Source: Apostichopus japonicus (lineage: Eukaryota; Echinodermata; Holothuroidea; Aspidochirotida; Stichopodidae). Taken from it: a DNA stretch of 64,000 nucleotides. Shown here piece by piece: positions 45,387 to 58,220 of the stretch. The notes under the pieces are model-generated. The model ran no database searches and was not told the DNA's origin. It worked only from the letters and a program-made list of their open reading frames with translations. A program made the translations under genes and the position numbers. The DNA is taken from NCBI RefSeq assembly GCF_037975245.1, contig NC_092582.1:580001-644000 (forward strand). Direction: 5' to 3'. Position 1 is the first letter of the stretch; the number at the start of each line of letters is the position of its first letter.

Positions 45387-47502
45387 TTGGCGCGTATCCA
45401 GGATTTTCAAACCCGGGGGGCGCGAATTACTATCTAAGAGGAGCGCCACCATCAGTTGGCGCGCAGCGTACAAGAAACTTTCTTGTTTGAAACCCTCCCA
45501 GATCACCGGAAACGGCACTTCTCGGGCTTGAAATGACCAACCAGATGTACACTTTTTGCCTGAGAACCAGGTATTTTCTAATAGTTTTTTTTCCATCCAT
45601 AACCTTTTTGAAGTTTGTCAACCCGGCACACATCATGTTCGACCTGATGGCATCTCCTGTGGGTCTTTGCTTTTGTCGGTGATTCTACGTCGCGGCCCAC
45701 AATACCCGTCAGCCCCACTTTTCAAGGTTTTAAGCCCCATATTTGTTCAGAATTTGAAAATTCACATTTCTCGTGAATAAACTCACTTCAAAACATACCC
45801 ATAATGTTTTACAAAATTTCATCTATGGACAACCAATATAGAAAAACTTCCTTCAACCCCTAACAGACCGGTGAAAATTGCACGAGTAGAGGGAAGTGTG
45901 ATGCAGAATGTTGGTCAGAAATTTTCGAAAATTCAGACACAGTTAATTTATTGGTGTACAAACATTAAAACCTCTTATAACGGCTATTATAAAACTTGGT
46001 TGAAGGAAATGGAAAAAATAGCAGATATTTCCGAAACCGAACACTACACACATAGGCGTAGGAGGCGCGGCGGCAGTGGCGGAGTTAGGGGTATTGGTCA
46101 GGAGTGGCGAGAATGGTCTGTAGTAGCGCTTTCGACACTATCTAAGCGGAGCGCCACCACTGGTTGGCGCGTAGCGTACAGAAAAGTTTTGAATAAAGAT
46201 ACTCCCTAGATCGCCGGAAATGACCCTTTCCGGGCCTGGCTAATTTGCAGATAAACGAAGAATAAGGTGTCATCGCCAAATTGCACCAACAAAATGTGAC
46301 AAATGTCAATAAGTAGATGAGAGCGCAATAAAAAAGTCAATAATCTAGAATAAGTAAAAAGTGGTAAAGAGCTGAAAAGGCGCCAGCAGTCCATTTGAGT
46401 CCGTCAGGGGGGGGGGGGGCATCCACCCCCGACCGTATGGACGCTCCGCCACTGCGCGGCGGGGGTGCAGCCCCTAATTCGCCATTACTAATGTAAAAGA
46501 GAGTTTTGACATAATTGGACCTCCATGCTTTTTATACATCTACATGAGACATGTCGTTGTTTACATTAGCATCCCGCGAAATACTGCGCAATTTGAACGG
46601 ACCGTACGGTACATGATGGCATGCGATGTAATAACCGATGCTTGCTTATATGATATTGACATGAACGCGCGTACCGCGCGCGAAAATTTTTGGTTATTTT
46701 TTCAGGCAAGTCGGACAGTTTTGAGGCTTTTCATCCTGGAACGCCATTTTCATGCTCACTGATATGATGTGATATCTGCTGTTTGCGTTACAAATTCGAA
46801 CAGGCGCGTAGCGAGGAATTTGCCAAGGGAGGGGCGAAGCCTGTAGGCAAATTATCTAAGCGTAGCGCCACCATAGGTTGGCGCGAAGCGTATAAGCAAA
46901 TTTTGGCCGAAAATGTCTCCCAGATCGCTGGAAAGACACTTCCCAGGCCTTGTAAGTTGCCTCTAAGCACTTTCTATTTTGAAATTACTTAGCGATATCA
47001 TTTAAAAAAAATGCTGAATGGGGGGGGGGGCGGGCGGTCGCCCCCATCCCAAAATGCGTCATGTTCCCCGACGACATGGTCGAGTTCGAGACCAGCCACA
47101 GTTGGTTTCATAGCACAATTCTACACACGCGTTATGATAGACCATATATAGTACATATATAGATCATTAGTGAGAGAGGAAAATGGAAACGTCAAAAAAT
47201 GGAGTTGTCGGTGTAAGGGGTAGGGTGAGTCACACTTTTACGAAATCATTGATCCGTCACTGGCTACCCTTCAGCGCTGTAATGATGTCACTGTTCCTCT
47301 TTCTCTCCCCGGTGTCTTCGCGTTTTTCTTTTACTCCCTCCTTTTCTCCTTTTCTCTCTTTCTTCTTTTTCTTTTCCCTTCCTTCCTCTCCTCCTCCTCT
47401 TTTTTCCCCTCTTTTTTCCTTTTTTCTTCTCTTTTTTTTCTCTCCTCTTTTTCTTATCCAGGGGGCGCGCGCCCCCAACGCCCCCCCCTGGATACGCACC
47501 TG
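45387..47502. mobile_element. 2.1-kb TIR element E1
   Basis: Begins TTGGCGCGTATCCAGG and ends CCTGGATACGCACCTG, flanked by ATATA on both sides. An inverted relative E2 lies at 48,439-50,329. Removing E1 rejoins Penelope-like sequence TTCACCTAAT to GGTGCAATTATG exactly as in the uninterrupted stretch at 50,345-50,365. It contains GCGCCACCA/TTGGCGCG palindromic blocks (45,440 and 46,860) and the hAT-like insertion 46,073-46,453. No transposase recognised. Confidence 0.72.
46073..46453. mobile_element. hAT-like element in E1, perfect 8-bp TSD
   Basis: 381 bp, starts GCAGTGGCGGAG and ends CTCCGCCACT, flanked by exact GCGCGGCG (46,065-46,072 and 46,454-46,461). The matching place in E2 (about 49,670-49,690) lacks it, giving an empty-site comparison. 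Confidence 0.82.
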
Positions 47503-48438
47503 ATATAGGTGCAATTATGTCTCACCATGAGGAGCATGCTATAAGTTCATGTTCCCCGGGCTCTCCCTTAAAAATACTCCAGGTTCTTGGCGACTACGTT
47601 GCGTTAGAGAGTGTTAAACCGCCTACACCCCCATTTCAAAAAGGTTGAATGAAATTCACCGCTTCTTAAAGTTTACGGTAGAAATTTCACACACCGGGGT
47701 AACATACCTAGATTTTAAAATCTTCAAAGGTCCAAGGTTCGAAACAAATGGGTTATTAGACACTAAAGTCTACACCAAACTCACGGAAACCTTCCAGTAC
47801 CTCGACAGAAACTCTGCACACCCACTTGCCACTAGTAAGGCTTCATTAAAGGGGAAATATTACGATACGCACGTCTCTGTAACAACGAGACTGATTTCGT
47901 ACAGAAAAAAAAAACGCGTTCACAGAGAAACTGTTACTCCGTAACTATAAGAAAGAGGAAATTGCCTCAGCCAAGAAAGGCATAAAATTTGAAAACCGTA
48001 GGCATTACCTCACTACCAAACCTAAAAAAAAAGGAACCACCACTGGTATTCAAGCTTACCTATACACCCCATATCAAACCACGCATTTAAAAAAAAAAAA
48101 AAACTTTTGAAACATTTGCACTTAAACTCGCAACACGTGGAATTATCCAAACTGTTTCCAAAAGAGCCGATTCTTGCCTACGAAAGGCCCCAAAATCTCA
48201 AAGATTTACTTGTTAACTCAAGGTTTCGTACTAACGAAGAATCAGCTGACTCTCAAGGTTCACACGAAGCTCTTTTAGATGCTCTTATAGCTGCACTATG
48301 AGTCCATAAAAACTCGTGCACAGAAAATAGATGCATTTTGAGAACGAGACGCTCAGGAAGCTCCTACTATAAAGTTTGAGGGCAGAAACCGGTCTAGTTG
48401 GTCATAAGAACCTACGCTAGTCTTTCCTACTATTTAGT
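47503..48438 (+). mobile_element. Penelope-like element copy P2
   Basis: Begins with the 137-bp head GGTGCAATTATG and so on. From 47,645 it encodes FLKFTVEISHTGVTYLD and TKVYTKLTETFQYLDRNSAH, the region just after the RT palm in Penelope-like elements (F/Y-L-D, K-x-T-x-T-x-Q-Y-L). A break at the A run near 47,910 is followed by HYLTTKPKKKG, then LSKLFPKEPILAYERPQNL at 48,140-48,200. No GIY-YIG domain recognised after it. The tail matches P1. Confidence 0.75.
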
Positions 48439-50329
48439 CAGGCGCGTATTCAGGTTGCCCTCGGGTAAGAAGAAGAGCAGAGAAAAAAAAAGAGAAGAAA
48501 AAAGAGGGGGAAAAAAGAAAAAGAGGGGAAAAAAGAGGAAGAGGAGGAGAGTAAGGAAGGGAAAAGAAAAAGAAGAAAGAAATAAAAGGAGAAAAGGAGG
48601 GAGTGGAAGATGAACGCCAAGACACCGGGAAGAGAAAGAGGAACAGTGACATCATTACAGCGCTGATCCCTATTATATACACATGGTCGGGTAGCCAGTG
48701 ACGGATCGAGGATTTCGGAAGGGGCGTGAGCCTCACCCTACCCCTTACACCGATAACTCCATTTTTGACGTTTCTATTTTTCCTCTTTCACTAATGTATA
48801 TATATATATATATACTATATATGGTCCACCATAACGCGTGTGTGTGTATGGACGCCAAAAACAATTGTGCTATGAAACCAACTGTGGCTGGTCTCGAATT
48901 CGACCGAGTCGTCGGGTAACATGACGCATTTCGGGAATGGGGGGACCGCCGCCCCCCCCCCGAGCACATTTTTCTTTTTTTATGATATCGCTAGTAAATT
49001 CGAAATAGAAAATGCTTAGATGCAACTTACAAGGCATGGGAAGTGTCATTTCCAGCGATCTGGGATGCATTTTCGGCCAAAATTTTCTTGTACGCTTCGC
49101 GACAACTCGTGGTGGCGCTACGCTTGGATAGTTTGCCTACAGGCTTGGCCCCTCCCTTGGCAAATTTTTCGCTACGCGCCTGTTCGAATTTGTAAAGCAA
49201 ACAGCAGATATCACACCATTTCAGTGAGCATGAAAATGCGGTTCCAGGATGACCAGACTCAACACTGTCGATGTGTGTAGTCATAGGAACCAAATTTGAT
49301 TTTGGGGGCTGTAACGACTTGCCCGAAAAATATAACATAATTTTTCGCGCACTCCGCGCGCGTTTAACATGTTAATGTCATATCAGCAAGCATCGGTTGT
49401 TACATTGCATGCAATCGTGTACCGTACGGTCCGTGGAAATTGCGCAGTATACTGCGGGATGCTATAGTAAACAACGGAATGTATTATGTAGATGGAGAAA
49501 AAGCATTATTAGGTCCAATTATGTCAAATTCTCTTTTACATTAGTAAAGGCGAATTAGTCGGCCAAGCTTAGAACTTTATTTTAATTATCAATCAGATTT
49601 TTTTTTTAAACTATTCATTTCCTTTAGCTATATCAGTGCAATTTATTTTTCTTTCAGTAGGAGCCCTCCCCCCCCCCGCCTCATACGCCTATGTGTGTAG
49701 TGTTCGATTTCGGAAATATCTGGTATTTTTTTCATTTTATAATAGCCGTTATAAGAGGGTTTAATATTTGTACACCAATAAATTAATTGTGTCTGAATTT
49801 TCGAAAATTTCCTAACCAATATTCTTCATCATACTTCCCTCTACTCGTGCAATTTTGACCAGTCTGTTAGGTGTTGAAGGAGGTTTTTCTATATTGGTTG
49901 TCCATTTTGGAATATTATGGGTATGTTTTCAGGTGAGTTTATTCACGAGAAATGTGAATTTTCAAATTCTGAACAAATAATGGGCTTAAAATCTTCAAAA
50001 GTGGAGCTGTCGGGTATTGTGGGCCGCGACGTAGAATCACCGACAAAAGTAATGATCCACGGGAGATGCGATGAGGTCGAACATGATGTGTGACTGGTGA
50101 AAATCTTCAAAAACGTTATGGATGGCAAAAAACTATTGGGAAATACTTGGTTCTCAGGCAAAAGTGTACATCTGGTTGGTCATTTTCAAGCCCGAGAAGT
50201 GCCATTTCCGGTGATCTGGGGGCTATAAAACCCAGAAATTTTCTTGTACGCTGCGCACCAACCGATGGTGGCCTTCCGCTTAGATAGTAATTCGCGCCCC
50301 CAGGTTAAAAAATCCTGGATACGCCCCTG
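48439..50329. mobile_element. 1.9-kb TIR element E2, inverted relative of E1
   Basis: Ends CAGGCGCGTATTCAGG and CCTGGATACGCCCCTG. The reverse complement follows E1 for most of its length, from the GCGCGAATTACTATCTAAG block to the polypurine tract near 48,470-48,610 (polypyrimidine in E1 at 47,290-47,460). It separates Penelope-like copies P2 and P3. Confidence 0.72.
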
Positions 50330-50639
50330 AAAAGTACACTCAATTCACCTAATAGGTGCAATTATGTTTCACCATGAGGAGCATGCTATTAGTTCATGTC
50401 CCTCGGGCCATCCTTAAGATACTTCAGGTTCTTGGCCACTACGTTGCGTTAGATAGTGTAAAACCGCCTACACCCTAGTTACTATAGCAACATTTCCTAA
50501 AAGGTGAATAATGTCTGCATTATTCCCTTCTTCAATGCTGACATCAATATTCTATTCACTACTCTGTAAGTCAATTTTGTTGCAAGACTCTGATGAAAAG
50601 AAAGCATAAAAGAAACTAAAACACAACTAGGAGTAAACC
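50330..50639 (+). mobile_element. Penelope-like element fragment P3 (tail plus head)
   Basis: Reads AAAAGTACACTCAATTCACC and then the GGTGCAATTATG head, repeating the P1/P2 junction, then ends near 50,490. The duplicated gene A intron resumes at about 50,640. Tandem head-to-tail Penelope-like units are typical of that class. Confidence 0.65.
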
Positions 50640-50814
50640 TATTGAAAAACGAAAGAAGCTAAATGAGTGGCACGAGTATTTCTACATGTACATGTACATT
50701 GCGTGGGAGATAGCAATTAACATTTACAGTCGAATAAAGACTACATCCGGTGTCCAATGTGAAACAATAGGAATGTAGCTGCAGAAGTTAGTAGATCAAC
50801 GTGTTATTCCTTAC

Positions 50815-50988
50815 TCTCGACACATTCCGATAGAGCAGTTGTTCAGCTTCCCAAATCACATACCGAATCTTCCATTTCCGTGGCTCGGTAACCCACCTTA
50901 CAAGCTACGTTTCTTGTTGCTCCTTGCTCTGGGCTATCCGTGGAATAATGAACACGTCCATTCCGTATGTTTTGGTGGACACATGGAA
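50815..50988 (-). pseudogene. Gene A exon: sushi domain with in-frame stop (trio 1, second)
   Basis: 174 bp, acceptor TTTCAG and donor GTAAGG intact, phase 1 to phase 1. Encodes VPCVHQNIRNGRVHY, RNVACKVGYRATEMEDSVC and DLGS, then TGA where its duplicate at 60,782-60,955 has TGG (the sushi Trp). It retains the third Cys (SVC). The stop would truncate the protein unless the exon is skipped, which the symmetric phase would allow. Confidence 0.8.
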
Positions 50989-51549
50989 CTGAAATGTACA
51001 AGAATGTTTCAATTTCATTACGTTAGATAATGAATAATGATATAGAGGCAGGACTCTGTGCTTTGTTATATCGAAGCGTATTATTTTCAGCTTGATTTCT
51101 TCACATCATGAAAATTACGTAAACCGGACTGAATCTGTATCACATACATTGCAAGAAAGTAAAAAGGATTGCAAGAAAGTAAAAAGGAGTGTAGAAACGA
51201 AACGACGTCCTCCGTAATTTTCAGCACCTTTTAAAGAAAAATCATTTAAACGAATTAAGATTTACCTTTAAAGATACATGTTGTAGGAATGATTAACCTT
51301 AAATTCCCTTGTCCTTATCCGGGTTAATATAATATATAATAATGCATAAATATTTACATTTTGTGAATCAGTATACCGTTTAATTATTGTGTAACTGGTC
51401 ATGGTGTTTATTTAGATACCGTTCGAATAATGATCTTTCCTCTAAATCCATATGACCCAAGATTGGGTTCCATTAAGTTGTAAAGTTCAATCATTGTCAA
51501 TCATAGTAAGATTACTGTTGCTTCAATTATGAAATATAGGCCTATCTGG
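50989..51549. other. Duplicated intron of gene A
   Basis: Matches 60,956-61,510 nearly base for base (for example two AAGTAAAAAGGA repeats at 51,158-51,187). No other feature. Confidence 0.85.
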
Positions 51550-51739
51550 TTAAAAGCACACTCTCAGCTAGGAAATTTTTAGAGGGCGGGACAATTTCAT
51601 ATGTTTCGATGGTTCACTGTTAATCACGTTACACGGTATTTGTAATATACTGCCAGTGTACAGTGTACCCTGTATGTAAATATACGTAATATATAGCACA
51701 GTTTCATGCAGTGGTAGCATAACACACGTAACGTGTATA

Positions 51740-52700
51740 TTGCGGCCGAGCCGCCGCGCTGTTGAGGTGGAAGGCACAGGTTGCTTTATTGTGGGTCCCA
51801 ATGCCAAAAGCAGTGAGCGACAAGGACATGAAATGAAAGGTGTACTTGAGCTGGTGCTACGTACGTGGACTGGGTCTCCAAAAACGGTCTACTGGAACAG
51901 AGATCGGGAATCGACAAAATGACCAATGCTACCTTCGCGGAGCATTTACTGGCATGGCAGATCATACGAGAAGGTAGGCAGCAAATTATGCTAACGACTA
52001 ACGTTATATATTTACTATTTAGGCTACTGCATACTGTTTTCCGGCCGAAGTGTTTGGTCTGCCGTAGGCTTCATTGTTATATTGTTCAATAGATCATGCT
52101 AGCTAGGCCTACTACTACGAGTGCTACAAACTAAGGCAACTAATACACCGAGAGACATAGGCTAGTACAGTAGAAGTATAGTCAGTTTTGCGAAGTTTGG
52201 AACACTGCGAAGTTCGGACACCCCTAAGAAATACGCGATTTCACGATGAGACAACCTACAGCAAGAGCCAATTTCACGAAAAACTACGAAGCTACAGTTA
52301 TTTTCTCTCCAAAATGACCCAACCATATCAAGTATAGTTTCAGGTGATTTATACCATGAGATATAGTTTTGTGGTGTTTTAAGGCTTAGGCCCCTAGGTG
52401 TCCGAACTCCGCAGTGTCCATGCTACTGCAGTGCAGGCTGCTGTACAAACTGTAGCCTAGCCTAGGCCGAACATTTCATGAAGTGTTATTTATGCTTTTC
52501 TACTTATATTCGCCTACTAAGCATGGTCAGTATGGAAGTGTGCGGTATCATGTGTTTGGTTTATGATTCGGTAGCTTTGCAAATATGAATAGGACTTAGC
52601 CTACATTAGTGTAATATGGATTTGGTAGGAAGATCTCCTCACAAGAAAATTAAACTCGAAAGAAATGCAACTTCTCATGAGCGGAGCAATAGCAAAAGTA
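51740..52700 (+). other. Possible 5-prime exons inside the 8.3-kb insertion
   Basis: Weak plus-strand candidates only: an open segment ending near 51,919 (EVEGTGCFIVGPNAKSS), an ATG at 51,919 with MTNATFAEHLLAWQIIREG followed by GTAGGC, and an ATG at 52,618 with MDLVGRSPHKKIKLERN followed by GTAGGA. No family recognised. Chance is possible. Confidence 0.2.
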
Positions 52701-53375
52701 GGACTACTGTAGCCTAGCTCCAGGCCCAGATTTATAAAATTATGCACCATGGAGGGCCTGCCTCAATTTGATGGTTATTCTTGTCAAGAGCATTTTTGAT
52801 ATGGGCATATTTATTATGTAACTGTAAGTCTAGTATGCAATGAGATACGTGAGGGACGGGCCTATACGCAATAAAGTAACTGTTTTCATTTCCTACTGTA
52901 CTTTACCAGCACAATTATAGAGTTCCTAGCAACAAATAAATTAGTCTGACAACTTGAAAATTTACTGCATATTTGCATGCATGGTCATTCTCAGTTATAG
53001 ACTACTAATTTGTGTAGCCATTTCAGTTTTGTCTTTTTTGTTGTCTGAGAATGGGTTCTTAAGTGGTGAAATAACCTCGAATCTACTGAGCAACTCCAAG
53101 ATGAATTTAGTTACTAAGGCAGTGGGTTCTTTTACTTTTTTAGGTCTAATATGCATAGGCTAGGATATTTACTTTGCTTCACTTGTTTGTCAATCCGCAT
53201 AGCCACTTTAGCTGTGGATGATTCTCCACTTGCAAAGAAAAAATGTACGCATTAATTTAAAGGCCGTGGCTATTCTTACAACTAGTCGTAACAATTATTT
53301 ATAAACTATTTCTTACGACATCGGCGAATTTATGCGCAGTAAAGTAAATATAGCAACTGCGCATGTGGTAGGGGT

Positions 53376-53415
53376 AAACCTAACCTTAACCCCTAACCCT
53401 AACCCAACCCTTAAC
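53376..53415. repeat. Short interstitial telomere-like tract
   Basis: Reads CCTAACCTTAACCCCTAACC and continues with CTAACCC units, imperfect CCCTAA repeats of about 40 bp. It lies within a TIR element, so it is probably part of the element and not a chromosome-end relic. Confidence 0.7.
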
Positions 53416-53518
53416 CGGAAAATATTGTTACTCCTAGTCGTAAAAAGAGTACTCCTAGTTGTAAAAATAGCTACGTTAGAGCAACTGTGCATGCGTAAAA
53501 GGGAATTATTGTTACGAC

Positions 53519-53908
53519 CAAGGGCGTAGGAACCGGGGGCTGGGGGGGGGGGGGCGCCAGCCCCCAGTGCAAAATGTGGAGGGGCGGAAGTATCATTCCG
53601 CCCCCCCCCCGCTTCGCAAGTCAGAAAACCCCTTTTTCATATCCAAATGAGAACAAAAAAATTAAAAAAAAAATCTCATTTGGAGCACCAAATTGCATTT
53701 AAGGCCAGGTGAAAATACAAAATTAAGTTTGCAAAATGGAGTGGGTGTTGAAGTGTGCTATATTGCACCAAATTGCATCTGAGGCCACCTGGAAATGCAA
53801 AAAATTCCAAAGGGTAGGGGGACACCCCTCCCCTTAGACCCCTCCCCCAGGCCGGCCATCAGTCTTCAGCCTCCCCCCCCCACTCAAAAGTACCTTCCTA
53901 CGCCACTG
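53519..53908. mobile_element. Nested hAT-like element
   Basis: Starts CAAGGGCGTAGGAA and ends TTCCTACGCCACTG (termini CARKGGCGTAGGAA), flanked by GTTACGAC and GTTACGAT, 7 of 8 identical. 390 bp with C/G runs. No coding content. Confidence 0.75.
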
Positions 53909-55498
53909 GTTACGATTAGTCGTAAGAATAGCCACTTGTAATTTAAACTCTTTCACCCAAATTAGAGTTTGCCTATAATACTCCCAACTTGGTATAGTAA
54001 CTTAAAAAAACGGTAGCGGCTTTTCCTGTGACTGTAGTGTAAAGTAATAACTGATATTACTAAGTTTTCCAAATTAATTCAAAACTCAAAAGCCTTCTCA
54101 GAAAGAAGCTACACTAGCTCTACAGGCTCCTTTGTTGAATTAGTGAAGGATAGTAGATATTGTTCACATGTTTATGCATTCATAACATGATAGTTTGCTA
54201 TCATCGTTGTTTAATCATAAAATCAAGGACAACATAAACAAATCAATGTCACCAATAATTGTGAATGCCACCATTTTATGTTCGACAAAATTTATCACAT
54301 TTAATTTAAAGGATACACCATGCATGGCACATTGACGGACACTGAAGCACATATTGTAGTTGTAAGAGCGCACCAAATATGCGCTTCATCGGACATGACG
54401 CACCATTCCGGGGGTCGTTGAGTCCGTCTTACAATAATTGATAATTTCATCATGATATAGAAATTAAAGACATTTGCCAAATATAACAACATCATAGGCT
54501 TCATAGCTCTACACATAATCTGATCATGCAGTTCTAAATATTATACAAAATGAAAATGATACTACTGATTTTGAGAGAACTAGAATGGTCACCCATTATA
54601 TACCATATCATGTTTCTATAGTATATATCTTTTAATCACTTCATTGTTTAGGGCACACCTGTAGAATATTCCGTAATTTTTAGTCTTGGAAATAAGCAAA
54701 GCCTAGCTATATATTTGAAAGCAATTATGCATCCCTGAACATGATGAAATTTTGTGACATTGTAACATCAAACGTTATGACATTTAGTTTATGTAAGGTA
54801 TTAGTAGATGAGTTATAATACTGCAGGTGTATACTACTAACATAGAAATAAGAAATATAATAGAAATTGTTGCACATCACTAGTTTAGGTTTGCACTATA
54901 TTAGTAAATGGACCATTCTTGAATACTTGCAGAGTTGACACTATACATACTGTAAATCATAAAGCAGATGTGATGAATTTATGCTGCCAATAGCAAAGTT
55001 CTGTATTAACTAGTAGTGTTATTACTGTTCTGTGTTTGCAAAATTGATTTGAAGTTTTGACTATTTAGTGAAGGGCAAAATGTGGTATTCAGTAATTTAT
55101 GTTGGAAGTTATATAATTCACTATGTCAGGGATTTGCTCACACTGGGCAGCTACTGTACGCCCAGCAGTTCTGAATGCCGCCCCGCACAAACAGTATTTA
55201 ACCTTTTTCGCCCAGCACTTTTTGATGATAATTTAATAAGTTTTACCATAACCAAAATCTGGGAGAATATATGGCACAGAATAGGAATATAGCACCACCT
55301 AAGCACACCTCATGTGCAAAATTTGTCCATTTTTTGGGGGGGGTACCCCACCCATGAAATCCCTCTCCCAGGGTGTGGATCACACTACCGCCCAATCTGC
55401 CTGGCACTCAAATATTCATGAGCACTTCCCTGCTATGCGTACAGTATGCATTCTGATATATTATTAACTTTGCAAATCCCGGTATTATTTGTCTTTTT

Positions 55499-55656
55499 TT
55501 AGTTGAAGGTGTGTGCGCAATTAAGAAACTCGAGAGGTTGGTATCCAAACTGATCAACCAGAAAAGATAACACCAGTTCCTCAATGAAAGGCCATGCCCA
55601 ACAGAGGCTGATGCAGCAATGCACTCCAGCAGCTATACCCCAGTAGAGACCGGTAA
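55499..55656 (+). other. Possible plus-strand exon, unrecognised
   Basis: Acceptor TTTTTTTAG, then EGVCAIKKLERLVSKLINQK before a stop. A different frame gives HQFLNERPCPTEADAAMHSS up to a donor-like GTAATT. Weak; may be a decayed exon of the insertion. Confidence 0.2.
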
Positions 55657-58220
55657 TTTTTTCATGTACATACTGTAACCATTCCATGCTGTAAATAAGT
55701 CTACATTTTAACTACGTCTGCAGTCTACTACTGTAGGACTGTATATGACTAACCAGATTTAGGACATTGGACACATTCATTCATTTATTGTATTATGTTA
55801 TATTAATGACATAGACATGTAGTGCTAAATATGGTGCTAATACAGCCACTGGAGGTCTGTAAATGAGAGGGACCCAAAAATGTTCAAACCCCACAAATTA
55901 ATGATAACAGTACCTGTAGTATTTTTCCTTATCTCTGAAAAATAAAGACATTTACCAATCTTGTAGAATGTGCTACCTACCTGTCTGAAGCAGTTTGTGT
56001 TCAAAAATTGCCCACTTATTCTTTTCTCTTGATGTTTTCTTTTTCATGATGATGTGGCATCATTCTTACATACAGTACAGTACTTGCACTGCTTAAAGAT
56101 AGTTACTCTTAACTGCCAAAACTGTAGTTGTCATCTGATCAGGTTGTCATGTGCATATAGTTTCATATCAGCAAAGACATTGACATTTTTGGCAAATTTT
56201 GAGTGTGAGCTATATTTCTAGTTTAACGTGTTAGGGGCATCTTTAAGGGGTCTACTTTCACCCATATTTGAACAATAATGTTTAGTTATTACAATGAGTG
56301 CAAGTTACAATCTCAATGAATAAACAAACATAACATTTATGCTGTCTCCAACCCAGTTACCTTGGCTATGAGCCTGAAAGTCTCTTTTGCAATTAAAATC
56401 AAATAAGTTATATCTTTGGAAAATCTTTTGAACAGGTATATCTTTGTGACACTTCTGTCCTCACACAATGCCATAAATATGTCTTTTTTCCATTTTCATT
56501 TCACATTACAGATGTACAGAACATCCTTTAGAGGAACAGTACAGCACAGCATAGCGTTATGGCATGATGGATATTTTGCAAGATGATATAAGGGTTGGAA
56601 CTGGAAGTATTTGTGTTGGATTGTTACATTAATAAATGTGTGCTTCTCTACTTTACGTAAGATGATTGTCATATTTCTTGTTCTCCAGTGAAAGCTATGG
56701 ATTTGCATAGTGAACGTTGTTAACATGGATACGGACAATTTTGAAATAGCTGATGTCAAAGCAGTTTCTCAGCTTATTTAAATACCATACATCAAGGACA
56801 CAAGAGTGGACAATGGGAGTAACAAGTATCCAAAATGTAGATATCACAAGGCTTCAAGACAATTGAACAAACTGTACCATAACAGACAACAACAAACATG
56901 GTGTCTCAGTAAAATGAAGTTACTAAGCTAGTGCAATGTATCATAAGAATTTATCTTCTCCATGGTGTCAAACATTGATTGTTGCATTCAGTGCGTTATG
57001 TATCCTTCTCCTTTCTGTAGTATTTAGCATTGATTTGCATGTTCATTCATAGTGTAAGTAAACTACATAATTGATGTCATCAAAGTTACAACTGTGTCAT
57101 ATTAAATAAGTAAATGATTGAAATATTGGTTTCACTACATACTTGATTGTACACTATTTGGCTTTCCATGATAGCAATATCTGATCTTTTTTAATTACTG
57201 TAGCTTGTTCAGTCATACCAGTAGTTCTAATGTGACATTGATCTTGGGTTATTTATTGTTGGCACAGAATAGCTTGTTTATTTTGTATTGTGTGAGATCA
57301 ATTTAACATCACATATTTTGTGATGTCATAGAGTGTTGAAGAGGTACTCTAACTTGCAGCTAGTAGTGATAAAACAGTTCATTCAGTGCTCTCATGATAA
57401 CCCCAGTCGGGCCCAGTGGCAGATGAAGATAGTGGCAGATGGAGATGTTTGAAATGCAGGGGACATTATAGGGTCTTTTGAAGTTTTGGCAAAAGTTCTT
57501 TTGCATGTAAAGCTGCTATACTTACTGTATCATGGAGAAGTTCCACAATGGAGGCATGGCGTCTCCTAGCCTTATTTGGGTATATGTCCTTGCATTCCGT
57601 ATTTGGAACACTGCCCTTCTATTGCTTGTATTGCTTATTCTAAAGTTAGGTAAGTCAGTATTGTAACGTGTTTTTATTTTTAACACATTGATTGCATCTG
57701 TACAGTTCTTACATTGAGTTCAACTATATACAATAACCATGAGCAGGGAAAACTTACCACTATCTCACTTGCATTTCTTAATGTTCAAGTGACCATATTC
57801 ATACTTTAACCAAAGCATTTCTTCCATATTAGATAGTGTTTATCCAGAGTAGGTTACAGGATATTTTCAAGGTGGGCTATGTAGTATTGTCCCCAATTTA
57901 GCATGCTATAATTGCTAGAATATTTCATGTTCCTAGAGGTATTTACTTTCCAAATTGTTCTAAGGCATTCTAATTGAAGCATAAGATGCCTGGATGTCCC
58001 AGTGAGGTAAATTTCCTGGAAGGTGGTATTAAAACCAGTTTCAAAACTTTGACCAAAGGTAACCATATTTGAATATCTGGTTTATTTGGGGCCAATACAG
58101 CATACTCTGGTCGAGAGTTGGCGTGGAAGCCACCATATGTTTGTAGTAATGCAGTAAAATGTAGTAAAGGCAGCTGGAGGAGTCCAGTTTACCCCTGTGC
58201 CGAAGGTCATTCACCTTTTA

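Larger units (their letters stand above)
53262..53939. mobile_element. TIR element with 8-bp TSD AATTTAAA
   Basis: Inner ends TGGCTATTCTTACAACTAGT and, inverted, TGGCTATTCTTACGACTAAT are near-identical. AATTTAAA lies at 53,254-53,261 and 53,940-53,947. It contains a short (CCCTAA)n-like tract at about 53,376-53,415 and the nested element 53,519-53,908. Confidence 0.75.

Noticed and set aside
47257-47514. Lys/Glu-rich minus frame and Phe/Ser/Pro-rich plus frame
   Set aside because: Caused by the polypyrimidine/polypurine tract of element E1; the mirrored frames occur in E2.
57537-57640. ATG-started hydrophobic frame (MEAWRLLALFGYM) as a signal-peptide exon
   Set aside because: Short, runs into a stop before any donor, and nothing downstream fits it.
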